A stretch of DNA of 64,000 nucleotides from Mucidula mucida (Eukaryota > Basidiomycota > Agaricomycetes > Agaricales > Physalacriaceae). A model generated the notes under the pieces. It made no database searches, was not told the origin of the DNA, and saw nothing but the letters and a program-made list of their open reading frames with translations. The position numbers were made by a program, and so were the translations under genes. The stretch covers positions 35,730 through 99,729 of the forward strand of contig JADNYV010000137.1 in assembly GCA_015501055.1 (NCBI GenBank), read 5' to 3'. Within the stretch, counting starts at the first letter, position 1. Each line of letters opens with the position of its first letter. Positions 10,803-23,001 of this stretch are shown here, piece by piece.

Positions 10803-10995
10803 TCCCAGTTGCCGCCGTCACCAGTAAACACGTGTGCTGGTCCATCGACCTTTATCTCGCGCGCCCGAGCTCTGCACTCCAGCAGACGTACCAGAGCCAT
10901 CGTCGCAGTTGTCGATGTCGTCCCAGTCGCCGCCATCACGAGTAAACGTGCATGCTGGTCCGTCGACCTTCATCTCGTGCACCCGCTTGCTTTAG
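10803..10995 (+). repeat. two tandem copies of a 118-bp unit
   Basis: TCCCAGTTGCCGCCGTCACC (10803) and TCCCAGTCGCCGCCATCACG (10921) begin two copies, the second truncated. Read on the minus strand both encode a motif like KVDGPA..FT.DGG.W, and a third diverged copy near 10256-10310 reads PASTFTGNGSD. This suggests a repeat in a former minus-strand coding region. No family is known to me. Confidence 0.6.
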
Positions 10996-11282
10996 CCAGC
11001 ACCCATAGCTGTCGATTGGCGGGCCGACCTTGAGCCTACCTCCAGAAATGGGGATTGGCTAAAGTGTGCAGGCGCGTGAGATGTTTATTCATTTCTTGTG
11101 GCGCAATCTATCAGCTGGCTGAACCATTCTGATAGATGCCCGCTTTTCCTTCAGGTAACGTCTTCCTCTTTCTTCGTGGCGCATTTCTCACGTGGTTTGT
11201 TTTCAGCCGCGAATCGGATCGGACCAACTCCGCATTTGAATCTCGTTCGACTCTCATTCTAAGACTCTCTGCTCTCACCATC

Positions 11283-13308
11283 ATGGGAATTCCTGGTCTC
11301 TATCAAGTGAGTTCTGCTGTATTCATGGTTTCAATACTAACACTCCCTTTTGGATAGCATGTCAAGTCGACTGCTCAAGTAGTATCCCTTCATGAGATGT
11401 CGGCTATCGAAGGCTTTGTCGCTCAACGTCGAGAAAAGGGGTACATCGTTGTTGGCATTAATGCCTGGTGGGTTCGCCGATAGTATTTGTTTCTTGTGCT
11501 GACCTCCTATAGTTTATGGATTCAACGTATCCTTCATGGTCAAAACATGCGCCATGTTTATAAAGGCTCGAATGCGGAAGTGAAGGAGCTCCTTCGTCAA
11601 CTGGCCAGGCTTCTCAATTACACTATTGTGCCGCTTTTTGTCTTTGATGGACCGGAACGACCAAACGTGAAGCGTGGCAAGAAGGTTGTTTACTCTCCGG
11701 GCTGGCTTGTCAGGATCTTCAAGGAGCTGATTGATGCCTTTGGGTTTTATCATCACGATGTGAGAAATCTCACGATGAAAGTTGTTCGCATCGCTCACAT
11801 GCCTTAGGCGCGCGCGAGGCAGAAGCTGAATTGGCTGCTTTCAACTATCGAAAGTTCATCGACGTCGTCATTACCGATGACAGTGATGCTCTCATCTTCG
11901 GAACCTGCATCTTGGGTCGCGGGTAGGGTTTTTATTCAGTACAAGAGCAACACCACTAACCTCCTCTCAGTCTTGATTTGAAGGAGCCATTTCCTTCACT
12001 CACAATATATTCACGGAATCGCATTACAGAAGATCTGGGAATGTCTCCCGGTGGTCTTCTACTCTTCGCGCTACTCGTTGGTGGCGACTATGATAAAGTG
12101 AGTAGCTTTCATATTAAGTCGCACCTTACTGACGAGTACCTTGTAGACGGGATTAAAGGGATGTGGTGGAGCTACTGCTGCTGGACTCGCAAAGACGAGA
12201 CTTGGCGACGACCTGCGCGATGCGTTCCACGACATGATGCCAGCAGATTTTGCTATCTTCTGTGTAGGTTGGCGGAACAATCTTGCTTATGAGCTCATGA
12301 GTAATGTATTGGGTGCGCTGCCACATTGTTGTCCAAACCTTGCTCAGAGAATTCCCGATACCTTCCCCGACTACACCGTTGTCCAGCTATATGCCTCCCC
12401 GCCGATTTCGGAAACTCTGGAGTGCGATCTTCTCCCTTGCATTCCAGATGTTGACATGATCTTGAGTCTTCACCACCGCTACATTCTTCCAACCTCCGCT
12501 GCTAAATACAAACTCCTTCATGAGGATATAGTGCCCGGATACTTTTTTAAGATGATTCAGCTCAGTGAGGTCAGTTGTTCTATGTTACAGCAAGATCGTC
12601 TGCTCACGAATCTTCCCAGCATCACTCCAATCGTTTGTGGGAGTTGCCAAGCGGTTACACGATCCTAACGCTCAGAATTCCTTGTTCTCGCCCAGATCAA
12701 CCTGCGGAAAAGTCAGGTGGTCCGAATGGATGCTTTCTCTGCCTTGCGATGGCAACCTACCGGCAATATTCTGTCAAGGTTCCTGCTATTATCGTTCAAT
12801 ATGCTCTCCCTGCGCTTCTCGAAGATGACGGTTACTGTGCGCAAGAGTATCATCACATTCTTCCTGTTCTGCGCTCCTCTAACCAACCACTTGGTAAGCA
12901 TTTTTGGTTCACCTTGCACTTCCGTCGTAAATGTTTAATACAGAGATAATCTCTGGGGAAGGAGGTCCTGGCTCTTCCGCTGCGCCTACGTTTCCGGGTT
13001 ACAATTGGGATGATGGCGGGTCTGATGCTGGCGATTGTAACGGTGATGGCAAGGCAGAGAACAGTGACATTGATGATTCATTGGTCATTGATATGGAGGA
13101 TGTGGAAGTGGAAATCGTTCGTGTTGAATATGTTCAACGGCCTGCTGAGGTCATCGTGATTTCGGACGATGAGGATGGTGGTACGGGTGGTATGGTGGAG
13201 GTCGATGGTACGGTGGAGGTCATAGATATCTCGGATGATGAGCAAGATGGGGCTCTGGCAATGAGCGGCGTCGTTGAGGTGATTGATATCTCAGATGACG
13301 AAGAGTAG
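11283..13308 (+). CDS. XPG/GEN1-like structure-specific nuclease with SIM-like tail
   Basis: Eight exons: 11283-11306, 11358-11467, 11513-11759, about 11808-11922, 11971-12097, 12147-12569, 12620-12893 and 12944-13308. The start MGIPGLYQ is the invariant N-terminus of the XPG/FEN1/GEN1 family. FVFDGPERPNVKRGKK belongs to the N-domain, EAEAELAAFN and VITDDSDALIFG to the I-domain, and LVGGDYDKTGLKGCGGATA is the DNA-binding helix-hairpin-helix region. The family cleaves flaps or Holliday junctions with two metal ions held by Asp and Glu. Here the first catalytic Asp position (VDxSxW in relatives) reads GINACLW, an Asp-to-Asn change. The exon-4 acceptor TTAG at 11807 puts EAEAEL out of frame by one base; an alternative acceptor at 11818 restores the frame but removes APGE. 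The tail is acidic with three repeats like VIDISDDE. Possibly inactive. Confidence 0.8.
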
Positions 13309-13574
13309 GGTAAGGTTGCAATGGACAACATTTCGAACAATGAATGAAATCGGACACTTGGACTTCAATAGGTACTTTACGGACTTGTCAATCAGTAGTT
13401 TACAGGCCTGTCTTGTATACACAGAACACACAAAATGTAACATGAAATTTGGCTGAAGTGGCAAGATAAATAAACGGCAAATCTGACAAGATTTTCTTGA
13501 ACTTGCGGTGAAACATTGTAGACTCGTAATCACCACATCGAGCTCCTTTCCATCCTCTTTCTTGCTCTTCAGCC

Positions 13575-16046
13575 CACCAGATGTCACCTGTGCGGGATCT
13601 CGGAAGGCAACAAGTGGTCCTCCAGGCACGGATTGGGGAAACTTAGAGGACATTCGAGCAAAGACCAAGAAACGGTTTGGGAAATCACAGAACACACAAG
13701 GGCAGTATGATAGTGTCATTTGGCGGGCTCAGGTCTGGCTTGCAGAAACATGCAAGGCTTGTTTGAGTAGCCCTGAACCTGGCGATGGACTGGATACTGA
13801 AACTCTCAAGTTGGCTTTCAACGAGACTCCAAACTATGCATCCGCAAAAGCGCTAGAGCTCTACCCTGTGGACCAGTGTATCGTAAAGGAACGGAAGCAT
13901 CAGATGGGCGACAAGATACACAGTGCCTTCAACGACCTGTGGCGCAGGTACATCACTACCTGCAGGATGAACCCAGTCATGTTAACCAACAGATCTTAGA
14001 GCCAGTTTTATAGGGGACTACTCATATGATAAAGAGAAGAAGACATTCAAGGGGAATCTGGCACAGCAGTACGAGGTGAAAGAGATTGTGAAGAATATCC
14101 AGAAGCGCAACAAAGAGGGGGGCGAAGCAGCTAAACGGAATCACGCTGAGGCATTTCTGGTCGAAGAAGTTGATGCAATCCTTGCGAAGTCCCGAGCCGT
14201 CTGTCCTGATGAGTTGGTGGAGATGGCCATTCAAGGAAAACTGACACGCGACCAAACGGGAAGTGCCTGGAGCATGCACTGATGCGAGCATTCTTTAATG
14301 GGCTTGTACTCTGGACTAGGTAAGCATGATCCTAACTCTGCCTGTAGAATCATGCAGTACTGATTGATTTAATATCAGAAACTTCGAACTGTGTCAGCTT
14401 CGCAGACGGAACTTTACTTGGAACTGTCGTAAACAAACTGCTCCATTCAGTCAGTTCTTTACGGTCTTCCTCGAGAATCGTAAGGGCTGGCAGAATAAGA
14501 GCGAATACGAGTGCTCTCTCGAAAGTTTGTTTGGTCCTTGATTTGTGTTTAGTCTCAAGCCTCTCACTCCATGCAGGTAATACTTACGAGATACATCAAT
14601 GCACTAGTTCGAATGAGCATGCGGGTTAGACGCATATCAAGCTATAACATTGTGGATTCGGCTTTACGAGTTTTGGATTGGTCGTCCACTTCTTCCGGAC
14701 GAGCTTGTATTCCCAGTCGTTTCAGTGAACGGTGTCATTCATACACAGGAGCAGCTTTCTCAGAACGCAATTCAAGCACTGATTACCAAGTTTGCATCTG
14801 CTGCAGGCTTGATGCGAAATTTTACCACTCACTCTCTTCGTCGAGGTGGCGCTCAATTTCGATTCATGTGGGATAAAGTTGGCCGCGATGGTCACTACGT
14901 AAGGTTCGCTGGTGGGGCGGCTGGGCTAAGGGTGAAAGTGTAAGTTTTGACTCTTTGCACATAGCGTACTACCTGATAATCTGGGCTTAGGTGGATACCC
15001 TCATGAAATACCTCTTGGATTCTCTATCAAAGTACGAAGAGAATTACAGCGACGCCCTTGATCCAGGACGCACTGATCGCGGCGACGTCTTACTCGGAGA
15101 ACAGAAGGCTCATGCACCAGTAACAAATGAGACGTTTAATACATTTGCTGTGAACTTGACGACAATGTTCCAACAAAGTTACCTCTCCGCTACGCAGTGC
15201 TCCGGTTTCTCGCATCCCACACTACCATCCCAGCCGTCGTCTCATGCTCTTTTCCAGCCTCAACTCTTCCGTCCAGCATATCAATATCCACCACCTTTCA
15301 ACCTCCCCAGTCTCACCAATCCAATTCACGCGCCAGGTCCTATCTATTCGGTCAGTTCTTTAGCGACAAGTTCTGCCAGCACCGCAAGTTCTGTCGGCGC
15401 TGCATCATGTATGCTGGCTACTACTCCATCAAGCCTTCCTTTTGCCTTGGGGCCTTGCTTGCCTACTGGACACCCTCCCTTGGTCATCTCAATTGGTCGT
15501 AGCGACCCGATCCTTCATGTACCTGCCGGTTCAGTCCATCAGCACGAGATTCCCCCTCTCGAGTCGACATTTGCCGTACAGAGACCTCCAGTGCCAATGG
15601 ATGCAGAAACTCCGGCAAAGAAGGCCTGTTGGTGTGCCGTAATTGCAGGACTTCCCAAGGGCCAGCCAGCTCTGGCGTGGCGACTTGCGGTGAAACAGTA
15701 GAACAAGGTCGATCCCACCATGGGATATGCCTTGAAGGATTGGCCCGAAAGCTGGTACACAGGAAAACAACAAACTAATATGGCTAACAACCGTCGTAAT
15801 TGAGAATTAGTTGCTCTGGCATTTGCACGGTACAACACTCTTATGCTTTATCGCTTCCCTAGCACTACTCATGACATGCACCTTAGATTAAACTCGGACG
15901 AGAAACGGTTCGAAGAGGAATATCCAGAATGCAACAAGAGCTTTGGTGAACTTTGCAACGCTATTTGCCGAAGAGACTGTCCAGGTCGAACAAGTCGAAA
16001 TGGAACACTGGAAGAGCGTGCTCAACAAAAGACTAGAACTCAATAG
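13575..16046 (+). pseudogene. Crypton-like tyrosine recombinase relic
   Basis: Segments of a tyrosine recombinase follow in the right order in different frames. GTDWGNLEDIRAKTKKRF and NTQGQYDSVIWRAQVWL (13590-13740) come first, then a Lys-rich helix region (14076-14240), then EHALMRAFFNGLVLWTR with FELCQLRRRNFTWN (14270-14430). The catalytic core follows: FTTHSLRRGGAQFRFM (HxxR motif, near 14820-14870), then VRWWGGWAKGE, then DTLMKYLLDSL with the likely Tyr nucleophile (14993-15030). The C-terminal part LKDWPESWYTGK is at about 15730 and DEKRFEEEYPE at about 15900. The frame shifts near 14000 and 14270. Codons expected to be Trp and Arg read TAG (15699) and TGA (15801). These enzymes cut and rejoin DNA through a 3'-phosphotyrosine; this copy is dead. 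It lies inside the Plavaka element, either as cargo or as an independent insertion. Confidence 0.8.
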
Positions 16047-16952
16047 ATTGACAAGTTAAGCAATTTCCTTACAATTATCATACTCCATCTCGCTTTAATA
16101 AATCTTACAAGTCGTATATTCTTACTATGCATCTGCTGTTTGAATAGTAGTAGTGATCCAGACGATGGACTCGTAGTAGTAATACGAACAATGATACGGA
16201 CGATGGACTGATAGTAGTGGTAGTAAGAATGGACAGAAATCATATTTGATTGCACGCGCGAAGTCGAGGATGGCCACGCACTCGCGGGAAGTCGGGGATG
16301 GCCACGCGCGCTTGTTGCAACGTTGCAAGGTGTACATCTTGATTGAGAGACACGTTAATTGCAGGTCAAGTTGTGCATAAGCAAAATCTCTACCCACTAT
16401 GAGCCACACCCTGTTGAGCAGGTGTGGTGTTGCTGACCTGCTCCGCTGTCGTCTCGCAAGAGCAGGTTCAATGTCACTGCCTGTCGTCGTGAGAGCAGGT
16501 TCCATCCGAATGTTTGCTCAAACGGTTTGAGCTGCTGTCTTCCAAGGAGGAACGAGGGAATAACAAGCCATGTACGCCAAGTGTGCGTGCGGACTGAACC
16601 GAAACAAAGCAGGACAGCCCGCTGAGGGAGATAATTGCGTAAAAAGATGAACGCCGGAATCAATCGTAATCAGTGTTTGGGATCAATTGAAGGGTCCATG
16701 CAGAGGTGGTGCGACCGCGTGCGCGGCAAGGCGGTGCAAGGCCCAAGACAATTGGCCGTCCCGTTAAGGATAAAGGGGCCTATTTTATCGAAACTAAGTA
16801 GAAATTCACTTATCTATGTCAATGCCAAGTGTCGGCCAAGTTTCGGGTCAAGAACACTATTAAGAACAATCACACAGATAAAAGCGGGTAGAAAGAGATG
16901 AATTCCATATAAATAGGTATCACATGCAATGAAACAGGCGCTTATCTTGCAG
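16047..16952. other. Plavaka interior with small tandem duplication
   Basis: No supported gene. At about 16258-16310 a 27-bp unit containing GAAGTCGRGGATGGCCACGC is present twice, and GAGCAGGTT motifs recur at 16415-16500. AAGTAG and CCAAGT motifs at 16794-16850 resemble the subterminal repeats of the element ends. The missing N-terminal exon(s) of the transposase should lie here or further upstream but were not identified. Confidence 0.35.
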
Positions 16953-19002
16953 CGGACGCGGTACTGCCTCCTGTTGATATCCCGCCGGATGATGACGAGT
17001 CTCGTTTCGCACCCTTCGAGTCTGCGAGTGACTTTGAGATCACTGATCTTTTGTATCACGGTCAGCACTCTAAGGTGTATGTCGACAAACTCATGCGACA
17101 ATGGCTTCTTCGTGAAGGACAGGCTCCCTTTGCCAACAACAAGGATCTACTCACGACCATTGACGACATCCCTCATGGAGACATCCCTTGGCAGGGCTTC
17201 GCTGTCAATTACACTGGGAAGGTACCAGAAAATGTGCCTGCTTGGATGACGGCGACGTACGACCTATGGTTCCGCAATCCCTTACAACTCCTCGAGGCTC
17301 AGCTTGGCAATGCCGACTTTGCAAACAAGATGGACTACGCGCCCAAGCAAATCCTAGACAAGAACAAACATCGGCAATATAGTGACTTGATGTTGGGGAA
17401 CTGGGTGTGGCGTCGGGCTGTACATATATTGTTTTGGTGTGTTTGTCATTGTCTGAAACCTTTCAAGGATACACTGGCCGAGGATGAGAATAATCACGGT
17501 GCCATGCTTGTGCCTGTAGTTGTCGGCAGCGACAAGACTACCGTTTCAGTCGCCACGGGTCAGAACGAGTACTACCCGTTCTATGCTGGCATCGGAAATG
17601 TCTGGAACAATGTGCACAAAGGTCATCACAATGTTATAGGAATCTGCGCATTCCTTGCTATTCCAAAGAGTATGTACTTCTGTTTACCTGCCTGTGTCTT
17701 TGTTTACTTACTGTTGACTAGCTGATAAGCAGAACAAAGCTTTGGAGGAGTTTCGCCGGTTCCGGCGTCAATTATTCTACACCTCCCTTACTCGCATTCT
17801 GCGCTCTCTTTGGCGGTGGATGAGCACTCCTCGTGTTACAAAATGTGCTGACGGACATTTTTGTCGCGCCATCTACTCTCTTGGTCCCTACATTGCCAAC
17901 TATCCTGAGCAGGCCCTCTTGGCCTGTGTCATCAATGGGTGGTGTCCCAGGTATGTTGGTTCGTTGTTGCTTCTGATCTTTGTCTGACTTTTTTGACGTG
18001 CAGATGTACTGCGCCGGCAAATGATCTGGATCGTCAAAGTGACAATGACATTCCTCGCTCTCATGAGCATACAGATCTCCTTATGGATACTTTCTCAAAT
18101 GACCTCAAGATTCTTTGGGAAGGCTATGGAATCATTGGAGATGTTGAGGTAAGTCCGTTCGATTTCTATTAACGTGTTCTGACGTGGCTGTAGCCATTTA
18201 CGAATAACTTCCCACACGCCAATATTCACGAGCTATTAACGCCAGACCTTCTTCACCAGGTCATCAAAGGCTGCTTCAAGGATCATCTTGTGGACTGGAT
18301 CACATCATACATCAACAAGATGCACAACGACAAAACGGCCAAGGAGATTCTGACTGATATTGATCGACGGTACGTCTATTGAAGGAATCTTTGTTGTCGT
18401 CTCATAAGTCTGTAGAATTGCCGCAGTCCCCTCGTTTCCAGGCGTACATCAAATTTCAGAAGGACATGGCTTCAGGCAATGGACGGGTGCAGATTCAAAA
18501 GCACTGATGAAGGTATGTACATATTCCAAGATCTGGGCATACGGCTCACACAGAGAGCAGGTCTATCTTCCAGCAATTGAAGGACACATTCCTGCCCAGA
18601 TGGTTTGTGCCGTCCGTGCATTCCTCAAGTTCTGCTACCTTGTTCATTGCGCCACTATCGACGAGGCTACTCTTGACAAGATCAAAGTCGCTGTCAAGAC
18701 ATTTCACACGGAGCGAGAGATCTTTTGCAACCTCAATATCCGTGCAGACTTCAACCGTCCCCAACAGCATGCCATCATGCACTACCGCCATCTCATCCAG
18801 GAGTTTGGCGCCCCAAATGGTGTGTGCTCATCAAGCACGGAGAACAAACACATCCACGCTGTCAAGAAGCCTTATCAACGGTCCAACAAGAACAAGCCTC
18901 TCGGTCAGATGATCACTACCAACCAGCAACTTGACAGACTGGCAGCGGCGCATGTATACTTTGAGACGCGTGGTATGCTCACCGGTCAGGTTGTGCCGCC
19001 AC
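16953..19002 (+). pseudogene. Plavaka transposase, N-terminal part, cut by hAT MITE
   Basis: Multi-exon DNA transposase of the Plavaka family (CACTA-like, basidiomycete-specific). Family landmarks in order: DIPWQGFAVNYTGKVPENVP, the region YSDLMLGNWVWRRA, HGAMLVPVVVGSDKTTVSVA, GNVWNNVHKGHHN, CADGHFCRAIYSLGPYIANY, NFPHANIHELLTPDLLHQVI, then SKALMKVYLPAIEGHIP, LNIRADFNRPQQHAIMHY and FGAPNGVCSSSTENKHIHAV. Introns with GT/AG ends include 17419-17467, 17671-17720 and 17951-18002. The reading frame is open until a hAT-like MITE enters at 19003; the MITE adds a few codons and a stop at 19038-19040. The C-terminal part resumes at 31908. Apart from this break no lesion was seen. The N-terminal exon upstream of the acceptor at 16951 was not located. 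Confidence 0.9.
18995..19002 (+). repeat. 8-bp target-site duplication GCCGCCAC, left copy
   Basis: Identical to 31908-31915. An 8-bp duplication next to a TAGGGATG terminal repeat is the signature of hAT-superfamily insertion. Confidence 0.9.
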
Positions 19003-19562
19003 TAGGGATGTGCGCCGTACCGTTATGGGTACGGCCGTAAGTTGCCCACCCATATTTGGTTTACGGCCGTAAGATACAGTCCGTAACGGCCGGAACACGG
19101 CCGTAGTGTGGTGTTCAGTTATAAATATTGAGTGTTATTGACCTGTCAGTATGTAGTTAGTTTTTCTCAATGTGTGGATAAGTTGACAAGTCACCTATGG
19201 GCCCGAAAGGAGCCTACTTCAGCCATTACCACAGAAAGACAGTCATTTAGGCAGCTTCAATGCTCAAACACTGTACCAGAAAAGTTGATTCATGTCCTTT
19301 GATGTTTTCCGGACAGTAAATGGGTGGTCCGGATGCACCGAGAACGTTGTTGTTCATCAACAAGATGGTCCACGTGGTAGGTGTCCCGATTGGGACAAGC
19401 CATCACTGGCAAGGTCTTCAAGCGACATCCACGACACATTTCAGCCAGCATCTGTTAGCAACTGACTATAGCCACGTGACTAAACCAGGTACCACAGCAA
19501 GAACTAAAGGAGAAAGTGTTCGCGTTCGTAAGACTAGGCTAGGCCAGGTGTATAAACAAGAT

Positions 19563-19812
19563 TGTTGAAAACTAGACCGTGTATAAGTACGTCTCAGTAC
19601 ACTGTATCGTAGCGGTACTATACCTAGGTACGTCTAGGTGATATATAAGTTAATTATCCCGTCATACTAATGAGTGGCTTACCTCAGTACACTGTATCAT
19701 AGCGGTACTGAGGAAAGCCAGATGAAAGAGATTGCGCGCCTACGGCGCGCCACGCGCTTGACCCTGCCGATCCTGATCTATCCGTAATCTCCGTATTGTG
19801 TTGATTCCAACA
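19563..19812 (-). repeat. Copia 3' LTR, 250 bp
   Basis: Starts TGTTGAAAACTAG and ends GATTCCAACA on the plus strand. It contains two copies of CAGTACACTGTATCRTAGCG about 90 bp apart; the 5' LTR has only one, so the two LTRs differ by a 90-bp deletion between direct repeats. Confidence 0.9.
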
Positions 19813-19819
19813 CTCCTCC

Positions 19820-21201
19820 TCAATTCGGAGATTCCTTTAATCCCATCCATCCTCGTAGAATGCGGAACTGCGATGTCGGGAGCGCTTTGGTGAAAGCATC
19901 CGCCAGATTGTCTTTGCTCGGTACATCGACAAATTTGACAAGTCCACGTTCTGCGCATTCGCAACTATAGTGGTGCTGCGTCTCGATATGTTTGGCGCGT
20001 TGGTGAAAAGATGGATCTTCGGTGAGGATTCTCGCTCCCCGATTGTCGATGAAGACAAGTGTGGCTTTTGGTTGCTCGTGCTCTAGCCCCGATAGAAGAT
20101 TTCGCATCCATACTGCTTCCTTCATGGCCGGACACGCTGCCATGTATTCCGCTTCTGTGGACAACGTTGCCGTAGTGGCTTGCTTCTTTGACATCCAGGA
20201 TACTAGTCCTGATCCAAGAGAGAAGCAATATCCGGATACCGATTGTCGAGTATCGGGGCAGTTTGCGTAGTCGGAGTCTGTGTAGCCGGTGAGTTTCGCG
20301 ATCCTCTGTCCGCCCAATTCTAACTCTAGGTCTCGAGTTCCTTTGAGGTACGCAACAACGTGCTGTGCGGCTTTCCAGTGCGTTTCCCCCTGTCCATTAT
20401 TGAAACGACTGAGTGTGCTGACGGCGTGCATACAAGCTGCCGGTATGGCTGCTTGGCGGCCTTTCGTCCCTCCTCCTCTGATTGTGGGAGGTCCTGTTTA
20501 GTGAGTCTGGCTCCTGCTGGGAGTGGTGTTTGTGTTGGATTAGCGCCGTCGAGGTGGAATTCGGTGAGAATCTTATCGATGAGAGCCTTCTGCAAAATGT
20601 ATACGGCCTTCTGCTCGCGATCGCGTCTGATGCCTATCCCAACTACGAAACTGGCTGGCTCTCGCAATATCTGCCATCGCTGTTGCAGTTCCGACTCTAA
20701 TCTCGACTCCTCCTCAATGCTACTGGCGGCTACCGTGAAATCGTCGACGTGTACGGCTGCGAAGATCGTTCCCAGGTCGCGTCTGTGGTAATAGATGCAG
20801 TGTTCCACGCTAAGTTGAGTGAATCCCAGTTCCTTCATGAACCCGTCCATTGTCCTGTTCCACAGGCGCCCGCCCTGCTTCATACCGTAGAGCCCTTTCT
20901 TCAGCTCCCATACCCAATCTTCCTTTCCTTTCTCCTCGAAACCTTTAGGTTGTTCCATCCAGGTGGTCTCGTCGATTTCTCCGTACAGGTACGCGGTTTT
21001 GACGTCGAGTTGTGTTAACTCATAGTCTAGAGCAGCTGCGAGGTGGAGTAGTACGTGGAAGGATTCCATGCGAGCGGTGGGCGATGTGGTTTTGGTGTAG
21101 TCCTTCCCAAAAATCATCTCGAATCCTTGAAGTACGTATTGTGCCTTGTATCTGGTGATCTCGCCGCTCGGTCCCCGCTTCGTTCTGAAAACAAACTTCC
21201 C
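19820..21201 (-). pseudogene. Copia reverse transcriptase and RNase H
   Basis: C-terminal half of the Copia polyprotein in two frames. The RT part (21201 to about 20440) contains LTQLDVKTAYLYGEIDE and the catalytic block as AAVHVDDFTVAAS, a His form of the usual YVDD. The RNase H part (20431 to 19820) contains TGYTDSDYANCPDTRQSVSG and STEAEYMA, and ends at a proper stop. A frameshift near 20430 separates the two, and an in-frame TGA just upstream (about 21202) separates RT from integrase. RT copies element RNA into DNA; RNase H removes the template. With at least two breaks the copy is not autonomous. Confidence 0.92.
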
Positions 21202-22992
21202 TCACATGACCTTCCTACCGCTGGGCACCTTTGATCTCGGTACGAGCTCGTATACCTCCATTGATTTGATTGAAGAAAGCTCCTCCTCGATTGCGGATCT
21301 CCATTTGCCGCTCTGGTTGCTTGCCAAAGCTTCGTCTGTGGACTTTGGGTCGCTTGGACATTCGAGATTGATTTGATTGTCGTCGTGCAAGCTGGCGAGT
21401 ATTATGTTGTCCACCAGTGAGTGAGCGTCGTCCTCGTTCGGTATTCCTCGTTGCTCGGCCTGTTTCATCAGCTTCCGCGCCCTTCGTTCTGCTATTCTCC
21501 GCTCTGTGACTGCCGCCGACTTTGTTACCTCTTCTCTAATCTTCTCCTCGTTCCCTTTTCCTGGTACTCTACTGCTTTGTCTTGGTCTATTGACCTCTGG
21601 GTCGGGATCGAGGTCTGCCTCGCCGTCTTCCCCTTGTTGGTCGTCTACTTGGTCGTCCTCGTCTTTGGTGTCTGAGTCTATGTCTATGTTAGGTACGCTA
21701 CTTTCCTTTTCTTCTGTTTCTTCATTTACTATTCTGCCTGGTTGAAGGGGTTGTGGTTGCGATTGGTGGGTTTCGATGAATTCGACATGGTATGAGGTGA
21801 TGACCTTGTGCAATGAGGGGTGCCAGCAGATGTACGCCTTCGAGTTGGTTGCGTAGCCTATGAGCTTGCATTTGATTGAACGGTCGTAAACCTTCGGATT
21901 GTGTTTGTTCTGTATTAGAACGAAAGCGCAACATCCTATCTCCCGTAGGTGCAACAGATCCGGTTTTGATTTGTTGTATGCTTCGTAAGGCGTTTTGCGG
22001 TTCTGATACGTTGTTGGTCGTAAGGTAGCAATGTATGTGGCGGTCTCCACGAAGTAGTCCCACAGATTTGCTGGGGCGCCACATGCATTGCGCATGCTTC
22101 GAGCGAGTTGAAAAAGTGTGAGATGGCGACGTTCCACTATGCCGTTCTGCGCAGATGTGTATGGTGCTGTGGTTTGGAGTTTTGTACCGTGCTCGGCGAG
22201 GTGCTTCTTGAATGTGTTGCTGTCTAGCTCGCCTCCGTCGATTCGATATATCCCGACTTTGACTCCGGGATTCTCTAGCTCGCGCTCACGTTCCCATCTC
22301 TTGACCTCTAACGCTGCCTGACTCTTCGTTTTCACAGGGATAGACCATGTGTAATCCATATATTTGTCGACGAGTGTAAGGGAATAACGATTGTGGCATG
22401 AGGATTCTACAGCTTGTGCTCCAGTCAAGTCTGCGCAGATGACCCCCAGCTTCCTTCTACTTTGCCCGTTCGTACTCGTCTTTGGCACAGAGGTTCGTGT
22501 CTGCTTTCCGAGAATGCAAGAGGAGCATGAGGGTGGTGTCTCGGAGAGGTTGACAGGCATACCTGTCGCCATCCCGCGTGTAGCCATCTTCTTGATGGTC
22601 GAGATGCCGATGTGTCCCATTCGACGGTGCCATGTTTCGAGCGAGGCGGTGTTCGCAATAGCGTCGTGTTGAGCGCTATGCTTGAGCTGGGCGGTAATCA
22701 TCCCATTGAGAGCGTAAAGCTTGCGATTGTGGCGTGTACCTGTTGCAACGATGGTCTTGCTCGAGTTCAGGACCTGGAACCCCTCGTGGTCAAAGGATAC
22801 CTTGTACCCATCGTTGCAAAGCTTTCCGATGGAGAGTAGGCAAACGTTGGCCTCGGGAACATAGAGGGTGTTCTTGAGTACCAGTGTGATACCTTTGCCC
22901 ATTCGTATGTGGATGTCTCCCTCGTACTTGGCCTCGACGTAACGACCTGCGAAGCCCCAGATTGGCTTGGGCGCGATGGGCCGGAGGCTCAT
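21202..22992 (-). pseudogene. Copia integrase
   Basis: A long open frame with the zinc-binding HHCC region (WHRRMGHIGIST, then CSSCILGKQTR) and the DDE catalytic core: VICADLTGAQ for the first Asp, YRIDGGELDS for the second, and NGIVERRHLTLFQLARSM for the Glu. A long acidic and Ser/Pro-rich linker follows (QPLQPGRIVNEETEEKE onward). Integrase inserts the cDNA with a 5-bp stagger, in agreement with the AAGAT duplication. The frame ends at TGA (21202-21204), where RT should continue; CGA (Arg) is the likely ancestral codon. Upstream it is separated from the protease by another TGA near 23000. Confidence 0.92.
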
Positions 22993-23001
22993 GAAGTCCT
23001 C

